Assembly (NCBI GenBank): GCA_030531025.1
Contig: JAUMTV010000024.1
Span: 1-30,230 of the forward strand
Direction of reading: 5' to 3'
DNA length: 30,230 nucleotides
Origin: Turicibacter sp.
GTDB taxonomy: Bacteria; Bacillota; Bacilli; MOL361; Turicibacteraceae
Positions 23,545 to 30,230 of this stretch are shown piece after piece (the first letter of the stretch is position 1; every line of letters starts with the position of its first letter). Under the pieces are notes generated by a model. The model was not told the DNA's origin, searched no databases, and was given only the letters and a program-made list of their open reading frames with translations. Both the position numbers and the translations under genes were made by a program.

Positions 23545-23573
23545 ATTTTAGAACAAATGATGGAAATAGTCAA
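23545..23573 (-). promoter_or_regulatory. sigma-A promoter of the glycohydrolase-kinase-pnuC operon
   Basis: On the minus strand TTGACT (plus 23568-23573) and TAAAAT (plus 23545-23550) are separated by exactly 17 bp, immediately upstream of the NiaR-like palindrome. Confidence 0.75.
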
Positions 23574-23633
23574 CGCAAAGTGTACAATTGAAAAAACATT
23601 TGGTAAAAACATACAAAATTTCAGAGGATATAG

Positions 23634-23718
23634 TATAATAGCGGTAATACCTTAAGTTATCTAAGATGTGGGGAAACGGATAAGAATGAGTTATTTTAGA
23701 TAGCACAAACTATAAGGT
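23634..23718 (+). promoter_or_regulatory. -10 element and structured leader upstream of pepF
   Basis: A TATAAT at 23634-23639 is followed by a leader with nested helices: ACCTTA (23649-23654) with TAAGGT (23713-23718), and GTTATCTAA (23656-23664) with TTAGATAGC (23696-23704), the latter 9 bp with one G-U. The enclosed 31-nt loop is purine-rich and holds GATAA, which can alternatively pair with TTATC of the stem. I recognise no known riboswitch class. No good -35 is visible. Confidence 0.45.
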
Positions 23719-23753
23719 AAATCGAATTTACGTTAGAGTTAGGAGCGAGATAA

Positions 23754-25448
23754 ATGAAATTTTCTGAATTTAAATACGAACGACCAAACTTTGATCAATA
23801 TAAAGCGACCATGACGTCATTAATTGATCAATTTAAGGTGGCATCAAGTGCCTCAGAACAACTAAACATCGTGACTGAAATTAATAAGACACGTAATCAT
23901 ATTGAGACGATGGCTACATTAGCATCAATTCGTCACAGCATTGACACACGTGATGAATTTTATGATGCTGAGCAAAACTATTGGGATGAATATGGACCTC
24001 TTTATGAAGAAGTGAATTCGTTATTTTATGAATCAGTTGTTTCATCCACATATCGAGAAGTATTAGAAGAAAAATTAAGTTCTCAATTTTTCACGATTGT
24101 TGATTATCGCTTAAAGGCTTTTTCTCCTGAAATCGTGAGTGATTTACAAGAAGAGAATAAATTATCGAGTCAATATACGAAATTATTAGCTTCAGCTAAA
24201 ATTTTATTTGATGGTGAAGAACGCACACTTCCTGGAATGGGGAAGTATTTATTAAGTGAAGAACGTCAAGTTCGTGAAGAAGCATCAAAAGCAAAATATG
24301 CCTTCTTTGAAGAACATGAAGGTGAAATTGATGAGATTTATGATCAATTAGTCAAAGTTCGTACACGCATTGCGAAGAAATTAGGGTTTAATAATTTCGT
24401 TGAACTTGGATATGTTCGTATGACACGTAGCGATTATACACCTGAAATGGTAGAAAACTTCCGTAAACAAGTGTTAGAACATATTGTTCCAGTCGCAAGT
24501 TCATTATATGACCGTCAAGCGTCACGTTTAGGTTATGGTGCACTCCGTTATTTCGATGAAAAATTCGAATTTAAAACAGGAAATGCTACTCCTAAAGGTG
24601 AACCAGAGTGGATTTTAGATAATGGTGTTAAAATGTATCATGAATTGTCACCACAAACAAAAGAATTTTTTGATTTCATGGTTGAAAATGAATTATTAGA
24701 CTTAGTTAACAAACCTGGTAAAGCAGGTGGAGGATATTGTACATATATTCCTGAATATAAAGCGCCATTTATTTTTTCTAACTTTAATGGAACATCTGGA
24801 GATATCGATGTGTTAACACATGAAGCGGGACATGCGTTCCAAGTTTATTCATCACGTTGGATTGAAACACCTGAGTTAAACTTCCCAACGTATGAGAGCT
24901 GTGAAATTCACTCAATGAGTATGGAATTTTTCACTTGGCCATGGATGAACTTATTCTTTAAAGAAGACACAGAAAAATATAAATTTGAACATTTAGGATC
25001 GGCTATTAAGTTTATCCCTTACGGAATTGTCGTAGATGCTTTTCAACATTTTGTCTACTATAATCCAGAAGCAACACCAGCAGAGCGTAAAGCAGCATGG
25101 CGTGATCTTGAAAAACAATACTTACCACATAAAGATTATGAGGGATGTGACTTCTTAGAGCGTGGAGGTTGGTGGTTCCAACAAGCTCATATTTTCAATA
25201 GTCCATTCTATTATATAGATTACACATTAGCGCAAATCTGTGCATTACAGTTCTGGAAGCGAATGCATGATAATCGAGAAGAGGCATGGAACGATTATGT
25301 TCGTTTATGTGAAGTAGGAGGAACAAAATCATTCTTAGGATTAGTTGAGTATGCAAACTTAAAATCTCCATTTGAAGATGGATGCGTGAGTTCAATTATT
25401 TCAGATATTAAAGCGTGGTTAGATACCGTAGAAGACCAAAAATTATAA
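23754..25448 (+). CDS. pepF: oligoendopeptidase, M3 family
   Basis: A 564-aa M3B zinc metallopeptidase of the oligoendopeptidase F group. The active site is HEAGH (H356, E357, H360) with the third ligand E384 in the SCEIHSMSMEF segment. The C-terminal FNSPFYYIDYTLAQICALQFW block, conserved in this group, is present. It cuts oligopeptides in the cytoplasm, including signal-peptide remnants and imported peptides; there is no signal peptide. ATG at 23754 has TTAGGAG about 9 nt upstream. It is divergent from the NAD-related operon and transcribed alone, preceded by a folded leader. Length matches the shorter PepF-type enzymes of Firmicutes. Confidence 0.92.
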   Translation: MKFSEFKYERPNFDQYKATMTSLIDQFKVASSASEQLNIVTEINKTRNHIETMATLASIRHSIDTRDEFYDAEQNYWDEYGPLYEEVNSLFYESVVSSTYREVLEEKLSSQFFTIVDYRLKAFSPEIVSDLQEENKLSSQYTKLLASAKILFDGEERTLPGMGKYLLSEERQVREEASKAKYAFFEEHEGEIDEIYDQLVKVRTRIAKKLGFNNFVELGYVRMTRSDYTPEMVENFRKQVLEHIVPVASSLYDRQASRLGYGALRYFDEKFEFKTGNATPKGEPEWILDNGVKMYHELSPQTKEFFDFMVENELLDLVNKPGKAGGGYCTYIPEYKAPFIFSNFNGTSGDIDVLTHEAGHAFQVYSSRWIETPELNFPTYESCEIHSMSMEFFTWPWMNLFFKEDTEKYKFEHLGSAIKFIPYGIVVDAFQHFVYYNPEATPAERKAAWRDLEKQYLPHKDYEGCDFLERGGWWFQQAHIFNSPFYYIDYTLAQICALQFWKRMHDNREEAWNDYVRLCEVGGTKSFLGLVEYANLKSPFEDGCVSSIISDIKAWLDTVEDQKL

Positions 25449-25515
25449 ACTGTGGATAACCAAACGTTTCATCTATTCATATAAATAATACATAGCACAC
25501 AATTACCTGAGCACG

Positions 25516-25546
25516 AAAAAGCGGATGCCTTATGCATCCGCTTTTA
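25516..25546. terminator. bidirectional terminator
   Basis: A 12-13 bp stem (AAAAGCGGATGC ending at 25528, complement from 25534) with a CTTAT loop between pepF and the convergent metallophosphoesterase. A single perfect DnaA box (TGTGGATAA) lies at 25451-25459 just after pepF. Confidence 0.88.
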
Positions 25547-26351
25547 ATATGATTTGAATTAAGTTAGGCCGATTAAATAATCGTTGTGGGATAATGCTGT
25601 TACCAAGTCCACGGCTTATAATCATCGTCGTTTGATTTTTAGTATGAACACCTTCTGAAAACGTTGGAAAGAATCCTTGATCAGGTGCGATTAACCCTCC
25701 GATAAAAGGAATTCTAAATTGCCCTCCATGAGCATGTCCAGATAAAAATAGGTCAATCTCTTTTTCAACATAATGTTCAAATGTTTCAGGACGATGAGAT
25801 AATAAAAGTTTAAATAAATTTGAATCAGTTTGTTTTAAGGAAGTTTGTAAATTGTTATCCACAGATTCACCGAAATTTGGATCATCAATTCCAACAATTT
25901 CAATCATTTGTCCGTCAATCTCAATGATGTCATATTCATTATGTAAAATGTGAACACCTAATTCAACTAATCGTGTCTCTAATGTCTCATAAAGAGGATG
26001 CCATGCTTCATGATTTCCAGTGACAAAATAAACAGGGTAATCAGTAAGTTGTTCAAGTAAATTAAAGCTAGCTTCATCGTCATAAGATGAATCAAAAAGA
26101 TCTCCAGTAATGGCAATAAGGTCTGGTTTAAAAGTATTAATTTCTTTTAATAAGTGGCTTTGATTTTTTCCAAAAGATTGTCCATGTAAATCAGAAAGAT
26201 GAAGGATTTTAAATCCATCAAAATTTTGTGGAATGTGTGATGATTGAACAACGTGTTGATCAATACTAATCCAATGATTTTGAATGTATAAAAATCCACC
26301 TAATGCAGTCATCCCAAATAGGATAATAAGAAAAAGTTTTGCCTTTTTCAT
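25530..26351 (-). CDS. membrane-anchored metallophosphoesterase (YaeI/YkuE type)
   Basis: A 273-aa calcineurin-like phosphoesterase. The N-terminal hydrophobic anchor (about 5-23) is followed by a complete metal site: LSDLH (D54, H56), TGDLFD (D84), GNHE (N113, H114), LLSHRPE (H186) and SGHAHGG (H206, H208). Unlike the paralogue at 3658 it keeps the GNH histidine. ATG at 26351 is preferred because AAAAAAGGGGG lies just upstream; an in-frame ATG at 26372 lies before that site and has none of its own. Relatives include UDP-diacylglucosamine pyrophosphatases and general phosphodiesterases; substrate unknown. The divergent neighbour is uppP, another phosphate-removing membrane enzyme. Confidence 0.87.
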   Translation of the reverse strand: MKKAKLFLIILFGMTALGGFLYIQNHWISIDQHVVQSSHIPQNFDGFKILHLSDLHGQSFGKNQSHLLKEINTFKPDLIAITGDLFDSSYDDEASFNLLEQLTDYPVYFVTGNHEAWHPLYETLETRLVELGVHILHNEYDIIEIDGQMIEIVGIDDPNFGESVDNNLQTSLKQTDSNLFKLLLSHRPETFEHYVEKEIDLFLSGHAHGGQFRIPFIGGLIAPDQGFFPTFSEGVHTKNQTTMIISRGLGNSIIPQRLFNRPNLIQIILKADA

Positions 26352-26507
26352 CGAGATTCCCCCTTTTTTCATCTATTATATAAGATATTGCGATGTAAGT
26401 TTATACAAATTAAGTATTTTCTTAGGCATTAATCCGTAGTATCATAAAGAGGTTATAGAAATCAATGCTTTTGGGGATTGATTGAATCATAAATAGGAGG
26501 GTTAGTC

Positions 26508-27335
26508 GTGGATTTTATTGAAATTTTGAAAGTAATCTTCTTAGGAATCGTTGAGGGGATTACAGAATGGTTGCCTGTTAGTAGTACAGGACACATGATT
26601 TTAGTGGATGAATTTATTAAATTAAATATGACTCCTGAGTTTATGGAAATGTTCTTTGTCGTGATTCAGCTTGGAGCGATTATGGCAGTCGTTTGTTTAT
26701 TCTGGGATAAGCTATTTCCGTTTGAATTTAAAGGTGGCTTTAAAATTAAAGCTGATACGATGAATTTATGGTTTAAAATTGTCGTTGCTTGCTTACCAGC
26801 CGCAGTGATTGGGTTATTATTTGACGATGTGATCGATGAGTATTTATTTAATCCAATGACAGTTGCTTTAATGTTAATTCTTTATGGGGTATTATTCATT
26901 GTTGTTGAAAATCGTAATAAAGGACGTCGTCCAATTATTAATGATTTAACACAAATTACTTATAAATTTGCATTTATGGTTGGGGTATTTCAATTATTAG
27001 CTTTAGTGCCAGGAACTTCTCGTTCAGGAGCAACAATTGTTGGGGCTATCTTAATTGGGGCTTCACGTTATGTTGCCTCAGAATTCACATTCTTCTTAGC
27101 GATTCCTGTCATGCTAGGTGCAAGTTTGTTAAAAATTGTAAAGTTTGGATTTGATTTTACTGGGGCTGAGGCGATTACACTTGGAACAGGAACATTAGTA
27201 GCCTTTTTCGTTTCAATCTTAGCAATTAAATTCTTAATGGGATACATTAAGAAACATGACTTTAAAGTGTTTGGTTGGTATCGTATCGTACTAGGGATCA
27301 TTGTGGTTGCATACTTTATGTTTTTTGCAGTATAA
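26508..27335 (+). CDS. uppP: undecaprenyl-diphosphatase UppP (BacA)
   Basis: A 275-aa membrane protein of the BacA/UppP family, which converts undecaprenyl pyrophosphate to the monophosphate carrier used for cell-wall synthesis; extra dosage gives bacitracin resistance. Both signature motifs are present: [14 protein letters not shown] (about 16-29) with catalytic Glu and Ser/His, and [10 protein letters not shown] (about 167-176) with the essential Arg. The start is GTG at 26508, placed 7 nt after AGGAGG. Upstream (26373-26507) I see ATTAAG and TCTTAG 11 bp apart, weakly like the arrays before the VanZ genes. Monocistronic, with a strong terminator. Confidence 0.95.
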   Translation: MDFIEILKVIFLGIVEGITEWLPVSSTGHMILVDEFIKLNMTPEFMEMFFVVIQLGAIMAVVCLFWDKLFPFEFKGGFKIKADTMNLWFKIVVACLPAAVIGLLFDDVIDEYLFNPMTVALMLILYGVLFIVVENRNKGRRPIINDLTQITYKFAFMVGVFQLLALVPGTSRSGATIVGAILIGASRYVASEFTFFLAIPVMLGASLLKIVKFGFDFTGAEAITLGTGTLVAFFVSILAIKFLMGYIKKHDFKVFGWYRIVLGIIVVAYFMFFAV

Positions 27336-27338
27336 TTT

Positions 27339-27372
27339 TTAAAATCATAGGCAATTGCCTATGATTTTTTTA
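27339..27372 (+). terminator. intrinsic terminator of uppP
   Basis: A 12-bp stem (AAAATCATAGGC at 27341-27352, complement at 27357-27368) with an AATT loop and a T tract. Confidence 0.9.
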
Positions 27373-27430
27373 TTAGATGAGAAGTAACAGCAAAAAAAGA
27401 GATAGAAATTATGTTTTATCTAAAGGTTGA

Positions 27431-27458
27431 TTGACATTAATAAAAAATGTGGTAATAT
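27431..27458 (+). promoter_or_regulatory. sigma-A-type promoter of nucleoside phosphorylase
   Basis: TTGACA (27431-27436) and TAATAT (27453-27458) are separated by 16 bp, about 40 bp before the start codon. Confidence 0.6.
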
Positions 27459-27496
27459 GTGTTAAAATTAGATGAAAGAATTTTGGGGGAGATTGG

Positions 27497-28282
27497 ATGA
27501 CAATTATTAAAAATGAAATACCTATTTTAGAGTACGATCATAATCCACAGGCTGTCATTATGCCAGGGCATGAAAAATTAAATTTAAAGTTACCAAAAAA
27601 AGCAGTCTTTGCATTTTTAGGTGATGTTATTGATGAATATGCTAAAAAACATGAGTGCGAAGTTGTTGCTGAATTTGAATCGGTAACAAAAATTTATCCG
27701 ATTTATGTTACTCGCTATAACGGACATGACGTTTGTTTATGTCAAGCACCAATGGGATCAGCTCCGGCCACTCAAATTTTAGATTGGTTAATTAGTTATG
27801 GGGTAGAAGAAGTGATTTCTGCAGGATCTTGCGGTTCCTTAATTGATATCCCTGAGAATACTTTTTTAGTGCCAACAAAAGCTTTAAGAGATGAAGGGAC
27901 ATCGTATCATTATTTACCACCTTCAAGATATGTAGAGTTGAGTCCTACTGCATTAAAAGCGATTGAACAAACATTAAAAAAGCATGATTATTCATATCTT
28001 GAATGTCTTACATGGACAACAGATGGCTTTTTTAGAGAGACGAAAGATTTAGTAGAGTATAGAAGAAATGAAGGGTGTTCTGTTGTTGAAATGGAATGTT
28101 CTTCTTTAGCAGCTTGTGCGCTATTTAGAAACATTATCTTTGGACAAATGTTATTTACGGCAGACACGTTAGCTGATGTTCATCATTACGATGAAAGAGG
28201 ATGGGGTGGAGATTCATTTGAAGTCGCATTAACTTTATGCTTAGAAGCCGTGATTAATATTGATTCCATCAGAGAACCTTAA
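27497..28282 (+). CDS. nucleoside phosphorylase (PNP/UDP family)
   Basis: A 261-aa member of the PNP_UDP_1 superfamily. Recognisable blocks are QAPMGSAPATQILDWLISYGVEEVISAGSCGSL (about 83-115), WTTDGFFRET (about 174-183) and VVEMECSSLAACALFR (about 196-211), the last being the nucleoside-binding EMExxA motif. It breaks a nucleoside to base and ribose-1-phosphate in salvage. Uridine or purine specificity cannot be settled by eye; the sequence is closest in style to uridine phosphorylase-like proteins. ATG at 27497 follows GGGGGAG. It has its own promoter and a very long terminator stem. It sits a few kb from the PnuC operon and fits a nucleoside-salvage theme. Confidence 0.85.
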   Translation: MTIIKNEIPILEYDHNPQAVIMPGHEKLNLKLPKKAVFAFLGDVIDEYAKKHECEVVAEFESVTKIYPIYVTRYNGHDVCLCQAPMGSAPATQILDWLISYGVEEVISAGSCGSLIDIPENTFLVPTKALRDEGTSYHYLPPSRYVELSPTALKAIEQTLKKHDYSYLECLTWTTDGFFRETKDLVEYRRNEGCSVVEMECSSLAACALFRNIIFGQMLFTADTLADVHHYDERGWGGDSFEVALTLCLEAVINIDSIREP

Positions 28283-28291
28283 TCATCAGTA

Positions 28292-28340
28292 GTAAATTAA
28301 AAAGAAGATACCGATTTTGGTATCTTCTTTTTAATTTAAA
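28292..28340 (+). terminator. long-stem intrinsic terminator
   Basis: A 19-bp perfect inverted repeat (arms 28294-28312 and 28319-28337) around a 6-nt loop, unusually long for this window. The T-rich 3' arm serves as the U tract. Confidence 0.85.
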
Positions 28341-28347
28341 TGGAAAT

Positions 28348-28403
28348 CTTAAGAATTTCTTCATAACTTTATACATATTTTCTTAAAAATTTGATGGTAG
28401 ACT
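28348..28403 (+). promoter_or_regulatory. hexamer array with 11-bp period plus -10, upstream of truncated VanZ gene
   Basis: Hexamers CTTAAG (28348), CTTCAT (28359), TATACA (28370) and TCTTAA (28381) start exactly 11 bp apart. A -10-like TAGACT follows at 28398-28403, 11 bp after the last hexamer, and there is no usual -35. Direct repeats at about one helical turn replacing the -35 are typical of OmpR-type response-regulator activation. A matching array is at 28960. Confidence 0.45.
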
Positions 28404-28431
28404 AAAGATAGAAAGGTAAGGAGGAAAGAAA

Positions 28432-28779
28432 ATGTCAATTTTAAGTTATAGCTTAATTAGTGCAAGTTTAATTGGAGTCATTAGTGCTTTATATTTACAC
28501 TTTACACAAAAACAAAGTCCTATCTTACGATTCGTTTCTTGGAGTTTTATTATCAGCAGTGTTTTTGTTTTAATTTTAAAAAATATATTGTTTGAGTCCT
28601 ATATTATCCGATCAACCTTTGATTTTTTATTTCCATTTAGTCTTGGATTAGAGATGTGGGTGATGAGGGGGATTCATCTAATTTGTTGGGGAATGAAAGG
28701 AAGTTTCATTATTATCGCATTAGGACTTATTTTTATCTTAATAGTTAAAAGTTTAGCTGTTTTATCTAACTTTGTATAA
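28432..28779 (+). CDS. truncated VanZ-like membrane protein
   Basis: A 115-aa protein with about three or four membrane helices. It aligns by eye with the first two thirds of the VanZ-like protein at 29045: QSPILRFVSWSFIISSVFVLIL against QIPVLKQLSWGLLGGVVFVILV, and PFSLGLEMWVMRGIH against PFNWLFETWEMGPLK. The GN...P motif is altered (GSFIIIALG for GNILMFIPLG), and the C-terminal Glu-Gln and DIDD segment is missing. ATG at 28432 has GGAGG upstream and an own promoter array, so it may still be expressed. It is best seen as a duplicated and shortened VanZ copy. No remains of the lost C-terminus appear in the following 265 bases. Confidence 0.65.
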   Translation: MSILSYSLISASLIGVISALYLHFTQKQSPILRFVSWSFIISSVFVLILKNILFESYIIRSTFDFLFPFSLGLEMWVMRGIHLICWGMKGSFIIIALGLIFILIVKSLAVLSNFV

Positions 28780-28819
28780 ACAGATTATAAAAGTAATTAA
28801 GTTATTGTATATCATAAAA

Positions 28820-28902
28820 GAAATTGCATTAAATAGAGATTTGCCAATTTCTTCGTTAACGAATGGAGCCTGTTTTTATCTAAACTTCCTTTAGATAAAA
28901 AC
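28820..28902. repeat. cluster of three inverted repeats in the gap between VanZ genes
   Basis: The 265-bp spacer 28780-29044 has no gene. It contains GAAATTG...CAATTTC (28820-28826 and 28845-28851), the 12-bp palindrome TTCGTTAACGAA (28852-28863), and a 13-bp stem GTTTTTATCTAAA with its complement (28872-28884 and 28890-28902). The last lacks a T tract on either strand and so is a poor terminator. Confidence 0.5.
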
Positions 28903-28959
28903 AAATTAATTAAAAAGAAGAAAAGTTCAAGTTAATGGTGAGATTATGATTGTTTCAAT

Positions 28960-29014
28960 ATTAAGAAAATATTCATAATTTCTTTAATCTTTATTTAAAC
29001 ATTGTTGCTATAGT
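28960..29014 (+). promoter_or_regulatory. hexamer array with 11-bp period plus -10, upstream of VanZ gene
   Basis: Hexamers ATTAAG (28960), ATTCAT (28971), CTTTAA (28982) and ATTTAA (28993) start exactly 11 bp apart. TATAGT at 29009-29014 follows 10 bp after the last. The layout matches the array before the truncated paralogue at 28348, with shared TTAAG and TTCAT units in the first two positions. Confidence 0.5.
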
Positions 29015-29044
29015 AGAAGTGAAGATAAGAAGGAGGTCTTTTCT

Positions 29045-29605
29045 ATGGAGATTTTTGATTATTTAGTGACGGGTTCACTATTAATGATTATTTTTATGGT
29101 TTTATATTTACCGGTTTATTTTATATTAAGAAAAAAACAAATCCCTGTTTTGAAGCAACTTAGTTGGGGGTTACTTGGTGGAGTTGTCTTTGTCATTTTA
29201 GTCGCTACCATTTTATTAGATGTCATTGCTGGCGGAATTACTTTTAACCCTCCGGTTCATCATTTAAACTTAATGCCATTCAATTGGTTGTTTGAAACAT
29301 GGGAGATGGGGCCATTAAAGATGATTTCTCAAGTAATCGGAAATATTTTAATGTTTATCCCATTAGGATTTTTATTACCTCTTGTCTTTAAATCACTAAG
29401 CTCATTCAAAAAAAACTTTCAAGTCATCTTTTTCTTTTCATTATCGATTGAATGTATCCAATACTTTATCGGACGATCGTCAGATATTGATGACTTAATT
29501 TTAAATACATTAGGTGGAATGGTTGGTTACGCTGTTTATTTTATTTTGTTTAAAGTCTTTTCGTTAAAATCTAAAGATGAATTAAAACTAAAAAAATCTC
29601 TATGA
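29045..29605 (+). CDS. VanZ-like family membrane protein
   Basis: A 186-aa VanZ-like protein and the most complete copy in the window. It has an N-terminal helix pair, the LNLMPFNWLFETWEMG loop (about 77-92), IGNILMFIPLGFLLP (about 98-112), SLSIECIQYFIGRSSDIDDLILNTLGGMVGY (about 138-168) and a basic lysine-rich tail. VanZ relatives reduce sensitivity to lipoglycopeptides and some antimicrobial peptides; the mechanism is unsettled. ATG at 29045 follows AAGGAGG. Its upstream hexamer array suggests induction by a two-component system not encoded in this window. The stop codon lies inside the terminator stem that follows. Confidence 0.88.
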   Translation: MEIFDYLVTGSLLMIIFMVLYLPVYFILRKKQIPVLKQLSWGLLGGVVFVILVATILLDVIAGGITFNPPVHHLNLMPFNWLFETWEMGPLKMISQVIGNILMFIPLGFLLPLVFKSLSSFKKNFQVIFFFSLSIECIQYFIGRSSDIDDLILNTLGGMVGYAVYFILFKVFSLKSKDELKLKKSL

Positions 29606-29625
29606 AAAGCATAGAGATTTTTTTA
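29590..29625 (+). terminator. intrinsic terminator of VanZ gene
   Basis: A 14-bp stem (AAAAAATCTCTATG at 29591-29604, complement from 29610) with a 5-nt loop and seven T. It includes the gene's last codons. Confidence 0.9.
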
Positions 29626-29824
29626 TATGGAAGCTAAAGGATAGTTCCACCTGGACGTGATATTAATATTTGTTATTTACTTGAGTTTTATACACGGGTG
29701 ATATAAACAGGTTAATAAATTATCAGCATTGATGATAAAGTCGAGACTTGTCAAAAGAAAAACACATTAAATAAGCCAATCTAACCAAACTAATAATAAT
29801 TGTGAAGTTAGGAAGGATGGTTTT

Positions 29825-30109
29825 ATGGCAACACATAATATGTATGTACAAATTGTTTTTGATGAAAAAACGAAAAAATTCAATTGTTATACGGATTTAG
29901 GTGAAGTGATCACAACATTAAATGATGGTGATGTCTTTACAATTAGCCAACAAGATACAACAAACATTTTAGGAACAATCAAATATTCATTAGAGAAATA
30001 TCCACCATATGGGTACTATTTTGTTTCGAATGATGGGCAATATACGGTTGAATTAGGCGACGGAATGTATGGATTTATTGAGCGTCGACGTGAAGATGAA
30101 AATTATTAA
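29825..30109 (+). CDS. small hypothetical protein, 94 aa
   Basis: A 94-aa soluble, beta-rich protein with no signal peptide or membrane segment. The central part reads LNDGDVFTISQQ...GTIKYSLEKYPPYGYYFVSNDGQYTVELGDGMYGFIERR, loosely like small DUF5348-type proteins, but I cannot confirm that. ATG at 29825 has AGGAAGG upstream. The 219 bases before it hold no gene that I can see. A strong terminator directly follows, and a group II intron has inserted just beyond it. Confidence 0.65.
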   Translation: MATHNMYVQIVFDEKTKKFNCYTDLGEVITTLNDGDVFTISQQDTTNILGTIKYSLEKYPPYGYYFVSNDGQYTVELGDGMYGFIERRREDENY

Positions 30110-30111
30110 TC

Positions 30112-30143
30112 AAAAGGTCTCACTAATTTTAGTGAGACCTTTT
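30112..30143 (+). terminator. intrinsic terminator, insertion target of the intron
   Basis: A 15-bp perfect stem (AAAAGGTCTCACTAA at 30112-30126, complement at 30129-30143) ending in TTTT. The group II intron begins three bases later. Confidence 0.9.
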
Positions 30144-30146
30144 ATT

Positions 30147-30230
30147 GTGCGCCCGGCATGGGTATTATCTAACAGGTTAAAGTCTCGAGTACGTCCAAGT
30201 AGCGGAAAGTACATAGCCAAGAGACTTGCG
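30147..30230 (+). mobile_element. 5' end of a group IIC intron (domain I), cut by window edge
   Basis: The sequence starts GTGCGCCCGGCATGGGT, the 5' hallmark of bacterial group II introns (GTGYG) and nearly identical to the start of the group IIC intron of Oceanobacillus iheyensis as I recall it (GUGUGCCCGGCAUGGGUG). The next 60 bases follow the same domain I pattern: a TCTA...AGGTTAAAGTCT stretch, AGTAGCGGAAAGTA, ACATAGCC. AAGTCTC (30180-30186) pairs with GAGACTT (30221-30227). Insertion right after a terminator hairpin is the known target choice of class C introns. The reverse transcriptase and the 3' end lie outside the window. Confidence 0.85.

Noticed and set aside
26420..26460. VanZ-type hexamer array before uppP
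   Set aside because: Only two hexamers (ATTAAG, TCTTAG) fit the 11-bp period, and their distance to a possible -10 differs from the two VanZ promoters.
1..30230. CRISPR arrays, tRNA or rRNA genes, prophage or insertion sequences
   Set aside because: No regularly spaced direct repeats, no cloverleaf with CCA-type end, and no transposase or phage genes were seen; the group II intron end is the only mobile element.

Overview
The window is a low-GC Firmicutes chromosome segment. Genes are AT-rich with strong AGGAGG-type ribosome binding sites. TAA stops dominate and TGA is also used as a stop, so this is not a Mycoplasma-type code. Compact gene pairs share bidirectional intrinsic terminators. 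Gene content (BrnQ, AbgT, PepF, UppP, many VanZ-like proteins, a group IIC intron) fits an Erysipelotrichia/Turicibacter-like gut bacterium; that assignment is inference.

Layout. 1-560: a gene tail, a 46-aa small ORF and a terminator. 560-4812 (mostly minus): a VanZ-like protein, then brnQ with a Bfd-like [2Fe-2S] protein downstream, a metallophosphoesterase on plus, and a second Bfd-like protein. brnQ has its own sigma-A promoter and a leader of about 290 nt with three competing hairpins, the last an intrinsic terminator, plus an Ile/Val-rich reading frame. 4956-8520: GNAT acetyltransferase, DUF1905/YdeI-like protein, an M28-type peptidase with altered active-site residues, and a membrane-linked XRE regulator. 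8789-10351: AbgT-family transporter. 10389-15000: divergent AraC regulator, GH36 alpha-galactosidase and PTS EIIBC, an alpha-galactoside locus. 15045-15758: pirin-like cupin lacking one metal ligand. 15958-17522: two tandem N-acetylmuramoyl-L-alanine amidases. 17512-20788: ECF sigma, membrane anti-sigma and VanZ operon, divergent from a VanY-type D,D-carboxypeptidase. 20921-23495: ADP-ribosylglycohydrolase, PfkB kinase and PnuC, three overlapping genes behind a good promoter and a NiaR-like palindrome. 23754-25448: oligoendopeptidase F with a structured leader. 25530-28282: second metallophosphoesterase, UppP and a nucleoside phosphorylase. 28432-29605: a truncated and a full VanZ-like gene with matching upstream arrays of hexamers spaced 11 bp apart. 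29825-30109: small unknown protein, followed directly by the 5' end of a group IIC intron that runs off the window.

Themes. Cell-envelope maintenance dominates: four VanZ-like genes, VanY, UppP, two amidases, ECF sigma and anti-sigma. NAD/nucleoside salvage is a second theme: the PnuC operon and a nucleoside phosphorylase. Paralogous pairs are frequent (two Bfd-like, two metallophosphoesterases, two amidases, four VanZ). The most interesting new signals are the brnQ attenuator, the NiaR-like control of a glycohydrolase-kinase-PnuC operon, the repeated hexamer promoters of the two adjacent VanZ-like genes, and the leader RNA before pepF. No phage, CRISPR, tRNA or rRNA is visible; the intron is the only mobile element.
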